Assembly (NCBI RefSeq): GCF_019799925.1
Contig: NZ_JABGCG010000001.1
Location: forward strand, 186,001 to 250,000
Source of the DNA: Blastococcus sp. CPCC 205250
Lineage (GTDB): Bacteria; Actinomycetota; Actinomycetes; Mycobacteriales; Geodermatophilaceae
Direction: 5' to 3'
DNA: 64,000 nucleotides
Shown piece by piece: positions 24,019 through 32,298 of the stretch (the stretch's first letter is position 1; each line of letters opens with the position of its first letter). A program made the position numbers and the translations under genes. The notes beneath the pieces are model-generated. The model made no database searches. It saw only the letters and a list, made by a program, of their open reading frames with translations, and was not told where the DNA came from.

Positions 24019-25371
24019 CTAGAGCCAGCCGGGGACGACGAAGACGAGCCAGGCCAGCAGCGGTCCCACGACCACGACGAGCGACGAGTAGCCCAGGATC
24101 TGCTTGTAGAAGCGGTCCCTGTCGACGTCCTGCGCGTTGGCCAGGACCAGCGCGCCGTTGGTCGAGAACGGGCTGACGTCGACGATCGTCGAGGCCACGG
24201 AGAGGGCGACCACCACCCCGACCGTGCCGATGTCCCCGGACTGCAGGAACGGCACCGCCAGTGCGATGGCGACGCCGATGATCGCCGTCGACGACGCGAA
24301 CGCCGACACCACCCCCCCGATGTAGGCCAGCAGCAGGGCGATCAGCAGCGGCGCACCGAGGCCGATGACGGCCTCGCCGACGTAGTCGATCGTGCCGGCC
24401 TCCTGCAGCACGAACACGAAGCTCAGGACGCCGGCGATGAGCAGCACGGTCGACCAGCTGATCTGGCTGACCGCGCCCTTGTGGCGGGCGGCGGCGAAGG
24501 TGGCCAGCACGGTGGCCACGGTGATCGACACGAAGCCGATGTCCAGGTCGAACACCAGCGCGAGGACGGCGACGGTGGCCAGCCCCAGCAGCGTCAGCAC
24601 CTGGTCGAAGGTCACCCGCTGGGCGGTGAGCACCTCCGAGCCTCCGTGCTGCTCGCGGTCGGGGCCGCCCACGGCCGGTCCGGGGGCGGCGCCGTGGCCG
24701 CGCACCTCGGTCTCGTCGTCCCCGTCGGTGGCCGCGGCCTCCGGTGCCTCCACCGTGATCTTGCGGCCCAGCAGCTGCCGGCCGCCGAGGAGCAGGAACA
24801 GCACCATCGCGATGGCGATGTTGAACAGCAGGCTGCTCAGGAAGACCGTCAGCGGGGCGGTCTGCAGGCCCTCGTCCTCGACGATGGTGTTGACGGTGAC
24901 GCCGTAGACGCTGATCGGCGAGAACCCGCCGCCCTGGGCGCCGTGGATCACCATCATGCCCATGAGCAGCGGGTTGATCCCGTGCCGCGCGGCGAAGGTC
25001 AGCGCGATCGGGGCGATGATCGCCACCGCGGCGGGGGAGAGCGCGCCGATCGCGGTGAGCAGCGCGGTGACCGCGAACATGATCCACGGGATCGCCGCGA
25101 CGTGGCCGCCGACCAGCCGCACCGCTCCCCGCACCAGCAGGTCGACGGTGCCGTTGTTCTGCGCGATGGCGAACAGGTAGGTGACCCCGATCAGGGTCAC
25201 CACCAGCTCGGCCGGGAAGCCGGCGAGGATGTCGTCGGTGCTCATCCCGACCGACAGCGTGCCGACCAGGAACGCGGCGACGAACGCCAGCGCGCCCATG
25301 TTGATCGGCAGGACCGTGGCGATCGCGAAGATCGCCACGAGGGCCAGGATCGAGACGATCTCGGGTGACAC
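24019..25371 (-). CDS. MatC-type dicarboxylate carrier (SLC13/IT superfamily)
   Basis: A 450-residue permease with 11-12 predicted helices and a central soluble loop rich in Glu and Asp (about 205-250). The N-terminal half has ILAGFPAELVVTLIGVTYLFAIAQNNG and the conserved GALSPAAVAIIAPIALTFA re-entrant loop. The second half repeats it with AFASSTAIIGVAIALAVP and DVSPFSTNGALVLANA. This is the pattern of the MatC malonate carrier family. It is first in an operon with a CoA-transferase and a carboxyltransferase, which suggests uptake and activation of a diacid. Confidence 0.88.
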   Translation of the reverse strand: MSPEIVSILALVAIFAIATVLPINMGALAFVAAFLVGTLSVGMSTDDILAGFPAELVVTLIGVTYLFAIAQNNGTVDLLVRGAVRLVGGHVAAIPWIMFAVTALLTAIGALSPAAVAIIAPIALTFAARHGINPLLMGMMVIHGAQGGGFSPISVYGVTVNTIVEDEGLQTAPLTVFLSSLLFNIAIAMVLFLLLGGRQLLGRKITVEAPEAAATDGDDETEVRGHGAAPGPAVGGPDREQHGGSEVLTAQRVTFDQVLTLLGLATVAVLALVFDLDIGFVSITVATVLATFAAARHKGAVSQISWSTVLLIAGVLSFVFVLQEAGTIDYVGEAVIGLGAPLLIALLLAYIGGVVSAFASSTAIIGVAIALAVPFLQSGDIGTVGVVVALSVASTIVDVSPFSTNGALVLANAQDVDRDRFYKQILGYSSLVVVVGPLLAWLVFVVPGWL

Positions 25372-25410
25372 GGGGGCTCCAGTCGCCGGTGAGGGGCTGG
25401 CGCCACCGTG

Positions 25411-26004
25411 TCAGGTACTCGCGGGTAGCGCCTGCCAGCCGCCGGAGGGGGTCACCACGACGCCGACCCGCCGGTCGTGCGGCTCAGTGGGGAGCTCCTC
25501 GACCAGCTCGTCGTCGTACACGACGGCCACGAGCAGCGCCCCGGGCCGGGCGTGCACCAGGGCCCGGTCGTAGAACCCGCCGCCCCGGCCCAGCCGCACG
25601 CCCGAGCGGTCCACCGCCACCGCGGGGAGCACGACCGCCTCCGCCGTCCCGATCGCCGTGGGCCCCAGCCGCGGGCCCAGCGGCTCCATCAGCCCGAACC
25701 GGCCCGGCGCCAGCCGCCCGGTGTCGACCGCCCAGCGCAGCTCGGGGTCCCCGTCGGCGACCACCGGCAGCAGCACCCGGGCGCCGAGCTGGGTGAAGGC
25801 CGCCGGCAACCGCCCGTGGCCCGGCTCGAACTCGTCCGGGCAGAAGGCCGCCACGGTGCGGACACCGGCCAGACCCCGCAGCAGCGCCGTCGCGACCGCC
25901 GCCGCGGCGGTCGCGCGGTCGGGGGCGGGCCGCGCACGGCGCTGCTCCCGCAGACGTGCCCGGAGGTCGGCCTTGGCTGCGCCGACCTCGTCGGGGTGAG
26001 TCAC
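25411..26004 (-). CDS. 5-formyltetrahydrofolate cyclo-ligase
   Basis: A 197-residue enzyme that converts 5-formyl-THF to 5,10-methenyl-THF with ATP. Visible marks are an N-terminal KADLRARLREQRRA helix, LLPVVADGDPELRW, and the ATP-binding VRLGRGGGFYDRAL loop. In mycobacteria this gene adjoins the fmdB-like gene and galU. Here galU is divergent 31 bases away, while fmdB lies 6 kb upstream. Confidence 0.93.
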   Translation of the reverse strand: MTHPDEVGAAKADLRARLREQRRARPAPDRATAAAAVATALLRGLAGVRTVAAFCPDEFEPGHGRLPAAFTQLGARVLLPVVADGDPELRWAVDTGRLAPGRFGLMEPLGPRLGPTAIGTAEAVVLPAVAVDRSGVRLGRGGGFYDRALVHARPGALLVAVVYDDELVEELPTEPHDRRVGVVVTPSGGWQALPAST

Positions 26005-26022
26005 CGGCGCAGGCTAGCTGGC

Positions 26023-26028
26023 TACGCT
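26023..26028 (+). promoter_or_regulatory. -10 element of a probable leaderless galU promoter
   Basis: TACGCT ends 7 bases before the galU ATG at 26036. The short palindrome TAGC-TG-GCTA just upstream may serve divergent promoters in the 31-base gap. Confidence 0.45.
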
Positions 26029-26035
26029 CGCCCCC

Positions 26036-26953
26036 ATGTCCTCGCCGAGCTCCCGCGCCACGCGCAAGGCCGTGATCCCCGTCGCCGGGATGGGCACCCG
26101 CTTCCTGCCGGCGACCAAGGCCGTGCCGAAGGAGCTGCTGCCGGTCGTGGACCGCCCGGCCCTGCAGTACATCGTCGAGGAGGCCGCCCGGGCCGGCCTG
26201 GTCGAGGTGCTCATGGTCACCGGCCGCAACAAGGCGGCGATCGAGGACTTCTTCGACCGCACGCCCGAGCTGGAGACGGCGCTCGAGAAGAAGGGCGACG
26301 CCGGCCGGCTGGCCGCGGTCCGCGAGTCGTCCGAGGTCGCCCAGGTGCACTTCGTCCGCCAGGGCGAGGCCCGCGGTCTCGGCCACGCCGTCCTCCAGGC
26401 CGCGGCGTTCGTCGGCGACGAGCCGTTCGCCGTCCTCCTCGGCGACGACCTGATCGACGCCCGCGACCACCTGCTGGAGCAGATGCTCGCCGTGCAGGCC
26501 GAGAAGGGCGGGTGCGTGGTCGCGCTGCTCGACGTGGGCCGGGAGAACATCGACAAGTACGGCGCCGTGGCGATCCGGGAGGACGCGCCGCAGGGCGTCG
26601 TGACCGTGACCGGCCTGGTCGAGAAGCCGCCGGTGGACGAGGCGCCGAGCAGCCTGGCGATCATCGGCCGGTACGTGCTGGCCCCGGAGGTCTTCGCCGT
26701 GCTGCGGGAGACCGAGCCCGGCCGGGGCGGGGAGATCCAGCTGACCGACGCGCTGGCGACCCTCGTCGAGCGCGGCGAGCCGGTGCACGGCGTGGTCTTC
26801 GACGGCCGCCGGTACGACACCGGCGACAAGCTGGACTACCTCAAGGCGGTCGTCCGGCTGGCCGTCGAGCGCGACGACCTGGGCCCGCCGCTGCGCGCCT
26901 GGCTGACCGAGTTCCTGGCCGAGGTGCCGGCCGAGGGCGCGTCGCAGGCCTGA
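26036..26953 (+). CDS. galU: UTP-glucose-1-phosphate uridylyltransferase GalU
   Basis: A 305-residue nucleotidyltransferase making UDP-glucose for wall and capsule polymers. Visible marks are VIPVAGMGTRFLPATKAVPKE, VDRPALQYIVEEA, the metal-binding LLGDDLIDA, and a sugar-binding GLVEKP. Length is normal for the family. It is first in the galU-glp-rimJ-glpR group conserved in actinobacteria, and UDP-glucose may also feed the exopolysaccharide genes at 54-58 kb. Confidence 0.96.
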   Translation: MSSPSSRATRKAVIPVAGMGTRFLPATKAVPKELLPVVDRPALQYIVEEAARAGLVEVLMVTGRNKAAIEDFFDRTPELETALEKKGDAGRLAAVRESSEVAQVHFVRQGEARGLGHAVLQAAAFVGDEPFAVLLGDDLIDARDHLLEQMLAVQAEKGGCVVALLDVGRENIDKYGAVAIREDAPQGVVTVTGLVEKPPVDEAPSSLAIIGRYVLAPEVFAVLRETEPGRGGEIQLTDALATLVERGEPVHGVVFDGRRYDTGDKLDYLKAVVRLAVERDDLGPPLRAWLTEFLAEVPAEGASQA

Positions 26954-26988
26954 CGAGCGCCCCCCAGGGGGGAGCATCGACGGTCGTG

Positions 26989-28380
26989 ATGGGTGTGGAC
27001 GACGACAGCGCCGGGGCGACCGTGCGGGAGCACCGGGACACCACGGCGCTCGACCTGCGGTCGGGCACCGCGATCCGGACCGGCGGCGAGGTGCAGCACA
27101 CCGCGCAGATCGACCCGTCGGCGGTGCCGCCGCCGCCGGGTGTGCCGGAGCCGCCGCTGCCGCGCACGGTCGAGCAGCACCTCGACGAGATCCTCGCCGC
27201 GGTGCCCCAGCCCGACCCGATCGAGCTGGCGGTCCTCGACGCGCAGGGACTGCTCTGCGCCGAGGAGGTCGTGAGCAAGCGGGCGCTGCCGGCCTACGAC
27301 CAGTCGGCGCTGGACGGCTACGCGGCCCGCGCCGACGACGTCGCCGCCGCGACCCTCGAGGCGCCGGTGCAGCTCTCGGTGGTGGGGGAGACGGCCGCCG
27401 GGTCGGCCGGCCGCTCCTCGATCGGCCCGGGTCTGGTGCAGAAGGTGGCGGCCGGCGCGCTACTGCCCGGGGGCGCCGACACCGTCGTCCCGGCCGTGTG
27501 GACCGACCGGGGCGTGGTCACCGTGACCGTGCACGCGGCGGTCGGGCCGGGGGACTACGTGCGCCGTGCCGGGGACGACGTCGCCGCCGGCACGCCCGCG
27601 GTCGCGATCGGCACGCCGATCGGGCCGGCCCAGATCAGCCTGCTGGCCGCCGTCGGCCGCGAGCGGGTGCTGGTGCGCCCGCGCCCGCGGGTCGGCATCC
27701 TCTCCGGTGGCGGCGAGCTCGTCGACATCGTCCACGACCCCGCGCCCGGCCAGGCCGTCGACGTCAACAGCTACGCGCTGGCCGCGGCCGCCCGCGACGC
27801 CGGGGCCGACGCCTACCGGTCGGGCATCGTGCCGGCCGACCCGCGGCGGCTGTCGGAGGTCCTGGAGAGCCAGACACTGCGCAGCGACCTGGTGCTGATC
27901 TCGGGCACCTTCCCCGACGAGGGCGACATGGTCCGCGAGGCCCTGGGCGCGCTCGGCGACGTCCGGTTCCGTCCCGTGACGATGTTCCCCGGCCCGGTGC
28001 AGGCGTTCGGCCGGATCGGCCGGACCGAGGTCCCGGTCATCGTCGTGCCCGGGGAACCGGTCGCGGCGCTGGTGGCCTTCGAGGTCTTCGTGCGCCCCGC
28101 GATCCGGCTGATGCTGGGCAAGCGGCAGCTGTTCCGCCGCACCGTGCAGGCCATCGCGGCCCAGCCGGTCTACTCGCCGCTGGGCTACCGGCAGTACCTG
28201 CACGGCCAGGTCATGCGCCACCCCGACGGCGGCTACGTGGTCGAGCCGCTCGGCGACGGCGACGAGGCGATGCTGGCCCGCATGGCCCGGGCCAACTGCC
28301 TGATCGTCGTGGACGAGGACGTCACCGAGGTGGCGGCCGGCGGCCTGGTCACCGTCATGCCGCTGCTCCTGGGCGGCTGA
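26989..28380 (+). CDS. glp: Gephyrin-like protein Glp (MoeA-fold molybdotransferase homologue)
   Basis: A 463-residue MoeA-fold protein: N-terminal domains with SKRALPAYDQSALDGYAAR, a MoCF-type domain (RVGILSGGGELVD, VDVNSYALAAAARDAGAD) and a C-terminal beta-barrel. Actinobacterial members beside rimJ and glpR are the Glp proteins shown in Corynebacterium to act in the divisome with GlpR. The order galU-glp-rimJ-glpR here supports that role over molybdenum cofactor synthesis. A 40-residue N-terminal extension is present. ATG 26989 or GTG 26986 could be the start; a G-rich stretch lies about 12-15 bases upstream. Confidence 0.88.
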   Translation: MGVDDDSAGATVREHRDTTALDLRSGTAIRTGGEVQHTAQIDPSAVPPPPGVPEPPLPRTVEQHLDEILAAVPQPDPIELAVLDAQGLLCAEEVVSKRALPAYDQSALDGYAARADDVAAATLEAPVQLSVVGETAAGSAGRSSIGPGLVQKVAAGALLPGGADTVVPAVWTDRGVVTVTVHAAVGPGDYVRRAGDDVAAGTPAVAIGTPIGPAQISLLAAVGRERVLVRPRPRVGILSGGGELVDIVHDPAPGQAVDVNSYALAAAARDAGADAYRSGIVPADPRRLSEVLESQTLRSDLVLISGTFPDEGDMVREALGALGDVRFRPVTMFPGPVQAFGRIGRTEVPVIVVPGEPVAALVAFEVFVRPAIRLMLGKRQLFRRTVQAIAAQPVYSPLGYRQYLHGQVMRHPDGGYVVEPLGDGDEAMLARMARANCLIVVDEDVTEVAAGGLVTVMPLLLGG

Positions 28381-28387
28381 CCCTCCC

Positions 28388-29011
28388 GTGCTCAGCGACC
28401 CCGTCCTCCGGCCCGGGTGGCCGGCGACGCTCCGCTGGGGGCCGGTCGAGCTGCACCCGCTGCGCCGCTCCGACGCCGCGGAGTGGAGCCGGGTGCGGCT
28501 GGCCAACGAGGACTGGCTGGCGCGCTGGGAGCCCAGCGCGTCCCAGCCCTGGGCGCAGCGGCACACGCCGGCGGCCTTCCGCGCGGTGCGCCGCCGGGTG
28601 CTGCAGCGGGCCCGCACCGGCCTGACGCTGCCGTTCACCGTGCGCGTCGAGGGGCAGCTGGCCGGGCAGGTCACGATCGACAACGTCGTCCGCGGCGCGC
28701 TGCGCTCGGGCAACGTCGGCTACTGGATGGACAGCGCCGTCGCCGGCCGGGGCATGGCCTCGCTCGCCGTCGCGCTGGTGTGCGACCACGCCTTCGGCCC
28801 GGTGGGGCTGCACCGCCTGCAGGCCGACATCCGGCCGGAGAACGAGCGCAGCCAGCGGCTGGTGGAGCGCCTCGGCTTCCGGCGCGAGGGCCTGTTCCGC
28901 CGCTACCTGGACATCGACGGCGACTGGCGCGACCACCTCGCCTACGCGCTGCTGGCCGAGGACCTCCCCGGCGGCGCGCTGAGCCGCTGGATCTCGCGGT
29001 CCGGCGGTTGA
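28388..29011 (+). CDS. rimJ: RimJ/RimL-family GNAT N-acetyltransferase
   Basis: A 207-residue GNAT protein. Conserved parts are VELHPLRRSDAAEWSRVR, GQVTIDNVVRGALRSGNVGYWMD, GRGMASLAVALVCDHAF (acetyl-CoA loop) and LHRLQADIRPENERSQRLVERLGFRREG. It likely acetylates N-termini of ribosomal or other proteins. It begins 7 bases after glp and keeps the conserved position between glp and glpR. Confidence 0.9.
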   Translation: MLSDPVLRPGWPATLRWGPVELHPLRRSDAAEWSRVRLANEDWLARWEPSASQPWAQRHTPAAFRAVRRRVLQRARTGLTLPFTVRVEGQLAGQVTIDNVVRGALRSGNVGYWMDSAVAGRGMASLAVALVCDHAFGPVGLHRLQADIRPENERSQRLVERLGFRREGLFRRYLDIDGDWRDHLAYALLAEDLPGGALSRWISRSGG

Positions 29012-29211
29012 GCGGTGTCCGCCGTGGGTATGGAGAGTCGCCGCGTAGCACGGAACCCACCGGTCCTGCCGGGTCGCCGTGTCGACACGCCGTCCGGACA
29101 GCACTCCCGTCACACAACACTCCGGCGACACACCGCGCGCCTCCCGCTCCTGCGACGGCGGCCTGCTTAATCTGCCGCGGCAAGTTACTCGTGTGACGGG
29201 TGGTGTTCTCC

Positions 29212-29910
29212 ATGGGATCAGGTGTGCTGCTGGCCGCTCTGGTCGTCCTCTGGTTCGTCGTGCTGGTCCCGATGGTGGTGACCCGCGGCGACGAGCGGAC
29301 GCGACCGGGCGCGAGCGACTCGGGTCGGACCCTGCAGCGCCGTCGGGTCGTCGACCCGGTGGTGCACGCGTCCACCGAGCGGGTCGCCATCGACCGCGGT
29401 GTGCTGCTCGAGACCGGTGAGCTGCGGGTCGACGTGCACGCCGTGCGGCGCCGCACGCTGGCCGGGCTCGTCGCGCTGACGGTGCTCGCCCTGGTGGGCG
29501 CGCTCGTCGTCGCGCCGTGGATCTGGGCGTTGCAGGTGCTGCTGGACGTCGCGCTGGTCGCCTACCTCGCGGTGCTGCGTGCCGCGGCGCGCCGCGAGCA
29601 GGCCGCCGCCCGCCGTGCCGCCCGGATGGCCGCGCGCCGCGCCGCCCGCCCGGCTCCGGCCGAGGTGGAGGAGTCGCCGGCGGAGGAGCTGGTCGAGGTC
29701 GGCGCCGTGCCGGTGCACCACACCGTCGGCCTGCGCCACCCGAGCCTGCCGCTCGCGCCGGTGCACCCACTGCGCCCCGGCCGGGTCGTGGGCGGCCGCA
29801 CGGGCGCGCCGGCCGGCTGGCAGAACAGCGCCGTGGTCGGCCTGGACGACGACGACATCGGGTTCGCCGACATCGACGAGTACCAGCCCCGCCGCGTCGC
29901 CAACGGCTGA
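29212..29910 (+). CDS. Divisome membrane protein GlpR/SepX
   Basis: A 232-residue protein. Helix 1 is at the N-terminus (GVLLAALVVLWFVVLVPMVV). Two further helices form a hairpin (about 84-125: LAGLVALTVLALVGALVVAP and LQVLLDVALVAYLAVLR). Then comes an Arg/Ala-rich stretch and a 90-residue tail. This layout and position match GlpR of Corynebacterium and SepX of Streptomyces, receptors that place Glp at the divisome. ATG 29212 was chosen because it begins the first helix directly; GTG 29200 is possible. Confidence 0.82.
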   Translation: MGSGVLLAALVVLWFVVLVPMVVTRGDERTRPGASDSGRTLQRRRVVDPVVHASTERVAIDRGVLLETGELRVDVHAVRRRTLAGLVALTVLALVGALVVAPWIWALQVLLDVALVAYLAVLRAAARREQAAARRAARMAARRAARPAPAEVEESPAEELVEVGAVPVHHTVGLRHPSLPLAPVHPLRPGRVVGGRTGAPAGWQNSAVVGLDDDDIGFADIDEYQPRRVANG

Positions 29911-29968
29911 CCGAGGACGGGCCGTCCCGGCACCGCCACCCCGTGGCGGTGCCGGGAGCGGAGGACGG

Positions 29969-29974
29969 TAGTCT
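29969..29974 (+). promoter_or_regulatory. -10 element for tRNA-Ala
   Basis: TAGTCT lies 12 bases before the first base of tRNA-Ala, giving a short leader. No clear -35 box is visible. Confidence 0.4.
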
Positions 29975-29986
29975 CGACTCCCGTCA

Positions 29987-30062
<76 letters not shown>

Positions 30063-30070
30063 CCGACACC

Positions 30071-30100
30071 CAGGGCGTCCTCCCTCCGGAGGGCGCCCTG
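30071..30100 (+). terminator. Hairpin terminator after tRNA-Ala
   Basis: CAGGGCGTCCTCC and GGAGGGCGCCCTG form a 13-bp stem with one G-T pair and a 4-base loop, 10 bases after the tRNA and 40 bases before the DAHP synthase start. There is no T-run. Confidence 0.6.
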
Positions 30101-30140
30101 AGTCGTTCCGGGACGGGTACGGCCGACGAGGAGACGACAG

Positions 30141-31379
30141 ATGACGCACGACGGGCACCGGCTGCTGCCGGAGGCGGCGCGCATCGCCGAGCACCTGCTG
30201 GCCGTCCAGCAGCGGGTCAACGACCAGGTCGACCAGCTGCAGGCCGGCCTGATGCCGGAGGTCCGCCGCCGGCTGGGCCTGGCCGAGGCCGAGGCCGTCG
30301 ACGTGTCCGACCTGGTGAACAGCCGGATCGCGGGCCTCAGCGTCGTCGTCACCCCGGAGGCGGTGGCCACCGTGGTGCCGCTGACGGAGGCCTCCGCGGC
30401 CACCACGCGCGCCGGCCGCCGGGCGATGACCGGCATCGTCACCGGCACCGACCCGCGGCTGGCCGTCATCGCCGGGCCGTGCTCGATCCACGACCCGGCC
30501 GCCGCCCTGGAGTACGCCGGCTTCCTCGCCCGGATGCGCGAGCGGTACGCCGCGGACCTCGAGATCCTCATGCGGACCTACACCGAGAAGCCGCGGACCG
30601 AGGTCGACTGGAAGGGCTTCGCCTACGACCCCTACCTCGACGGGTCCGCCCGGATCAGCGTCGGGCTGGTGGCCACCCGGATGCTCATGGGCCGGATCAC
30701 CGAGCTCGGCGTCCCGGTCGCGGCCGAGCCGCTGAACGCCCTCACCCCCCAGTACGTCAACGGGCTGGTGACCTACAACGGCGTCGGCGCCCGCAACGTC
30801 ACCGACCAGACGGCCCGGGAGCGGGTGTCGGGGTTCTCAGCGGTCGTCGGCTTCAAGAACTCGCCGGAGGGCAGCATCGAGGTCGCCGTCCAGGCGGTGG
30901 TCTCGGCGCGTGCGCCGCACGAGTTCCTCGGTGTCGACCGGCACGGCATGACCGCCCAGCTGTCCACGACCGGCAACGAGACGGGCCACGTCATCCTGCG
31001 CGGCGACAAGTCCGGCCCGAACCACTCGGCGGCCCACGTCGCTGCGACCCGCGCCGCCCTGCGCGCCCGCGGCCTGCCCGAGGTGCTCGTCGTCGACGCC
31101 TCGCACGGCAACAGCCAGAAGAACCACCTGCGGCAGATCGACGTGGTCCACGACCTGGCCGGTCAGATCGCGGGCGGCGAGCCGGCCATCCGCGGGGTGA
31201 TGATCGAGAGCAACCTCGTCGCCGGCCGGCAGGACCTCGACCAGCGCGACCCCGGCGCGCTCGAGTACGGCCTGAGCGTCACCGACGCGTGCGTCGACCT
31301 GCCCACGACCGAGGCGATGCTGGAGGAGCTGGCCGCGGCCGCCCGCGCCCGCCGCGCCGCCGTCCCGGTGGCCGGCTGA
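30141..31379 (+). CDS. Class I 3-deoxy-7-phosphoheptulonate (DAHP) synthase
   Basis: A 412-residue first enzyme of aromatic amino acid synthesis, of the E. coli AroF/G/H type. Residues 1-65 form an N-terminal extension. The catalytic domain has LAVIAGPCSIHDP, MRTYTEKPRTEVDWKG, the PEP-binding KNSPEG, RGDKSGPNH, DASHGNSQK and MIESNL. The extension is longer than the N-terminal arm of E. coli AroG and may bind effectors. It is transcribed away from the tRNA-Ala terminator as a single-gene unit. Confidence 0.92.
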   Translation: MTHDGHRLLPEAARIAEHLLAVQQRVNDQVDQLQAGLMPEVRRRLGLAEAEAVDVSDLVNSRIAGLSVVVTPEAVATVVPLTEASAATTRAGRRAMTGIVTGTDPRLAVIAGPCSIHDPAAALEYAGFLARMRERYAADLEILMRTYTEKPRTEVDWKGFAYDPYLDGSARISVGLVATRMLMGRITELGVPVAAEPLNALTPQYVNGLVTYNGVGARNVTDQTARERVSGFSAVVGFKNSPEGSIEVAVQAVVSARAPHEFLGVDRHGMTAQLSTTGNETGHVILRGDKSGPNHSAAHVAATRAALRARGLPEVLVVDASHGNSQKNHLRQIDVVHDLAGQIAGGEPAIRGVMIESNLVAGRQDLDQRDPGALEYGLSVTDACVDLPTTEAMLEELAAAARARRAAVPVAG

Positions 31380-31382
31380 CCG

Positions 31383-32165
31383 TCAGGAGGCGCCGCGGAA
31401 GTCCGGCGTCCGCCGCTCGACGAAGGCGCGCACGCCCTCGCGGCCCTCGGGGTCGCCCGCGGACTCGGCGATGAGCCGGGCCTCCTCGTCCAGCTGCTGC
31501 TCCAGCGTCCGGATCGCCGCCTGCCGGACGAGCCCGCGGGTGCGCACCATCGCGCGGACGGGGCCGGCCGCGACCGCGTGCGCCAGCGCCACCGCGGCAC
31601 CGTGCACCTCCTCGTCCTCCACGAGGCGGGCGACGAGCCCGGCCGCGTGCGCCTCGGCGGCGGTCAGCGAGCCGTTGGTGAGGCAGAGGTCCAGCGTCCG
31701 CGGTGCGCCGAGCGCGCGGGTCAGCGCCCAGGAGGTGCCGCCGTCGGGGGAGAGGCCGATCGCGCCGTACGCCGGCCGGATCTTCGTCGAGCGGGCGCAC
31801 AGGACGATGTCGCAGGCACCGATCAGGCCGACCGCGGCGCCGGCGACCGCGCCCTGGATGCCGGCGACCACCGGCACCTCCGAGTAGAGCACCGCCCGCA
31901 CGACGCGGTGCCACGCCTCGGCGAGCTCCCCGACGAACGCGGCGGGGTCGTCGGCGGTGGCGAACATCCGGACGTCGCCGCCGACGCTGAACCGGGGGCC
32001 GTTGGCCAGCAGCAGCACCGTGCGGGCCGCCGCGGGACGGGCGTCCAGGGCGGCGGCGAGCGCGCCGGCCAGGTCCGGGTCGATGGCGTTGCCCGTCTCG
32101 GGCCGGTCGATCGTCACCCGCCAGACGTCGCCGTCGGTCTCGGTGAGCACGGCAGGGCTGGTCAT
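31383..32165 (-). CDS. Enoyl-CoA hydratase/isomerase family protein
   Basis: A 260-residue crotonase-fold protein. Oxyanion-hole sequences are NGPRFSVGGDVRMFA and GAVAGAAVGLIGACDIVLC. The second catalytic acid region reads IGLSPDGGTSW; the canonical Glu of hydratases is Asp here, as in various isomerase or dehydratase subgroups. The exact substrate is unclear. It is convergent with the DAHP synthase gene, 3 bases apart. Confidence 0.88.
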   Translation of the reverse strand: MTSPAVLTETDGDVWRVTIDRPETGNAIDPDLAGALAAALDARPAAARTVLLLANGPRFSVGGDVRMFATADDPAAFVGELAEAWHRVVRAVLYSEVPVVAGIQGAVAGAAVGLIGACDIVLCARSTKIRPAYGAIGLSPDGGTSWALTRALGAPRTLDLCLTNGSLTAAEAHAAGLVARLVEDEEVHGAAVALAHAVAAGPVRAMVRTRGLVRQAAIRTLEQQLDEEARLIAESAGDPEGREGVRAFVERRTPDFRGAS

Positions 32166-32298
32166 CGTCGTCCCCTCGTCCGGTCCGGAGGTCCACGGTA
32201 GGGGGACGGCGCCCGCCCGGCACGGGCCCGGTCGTCGCCGCCCGGCCTGCGCAACGGCCTGGTCGTGGACCGGCGGTCCTGACCCGTGCGCCGGCGGG

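Noticed and set aside
26989..28380. Molybdenum cofactor gene (moeA) as the main role
   Set aside because: The neighbourhood galU-rimJ-glpR and absence of other cofactor genes favour the Glp division role; cofactor activity is not excluded.
29012..29211. Extra gene between rimJ and glpR
   Set aside because: The 200-base gap contains short open frames only, with poor codon periodicity and no family pattern.
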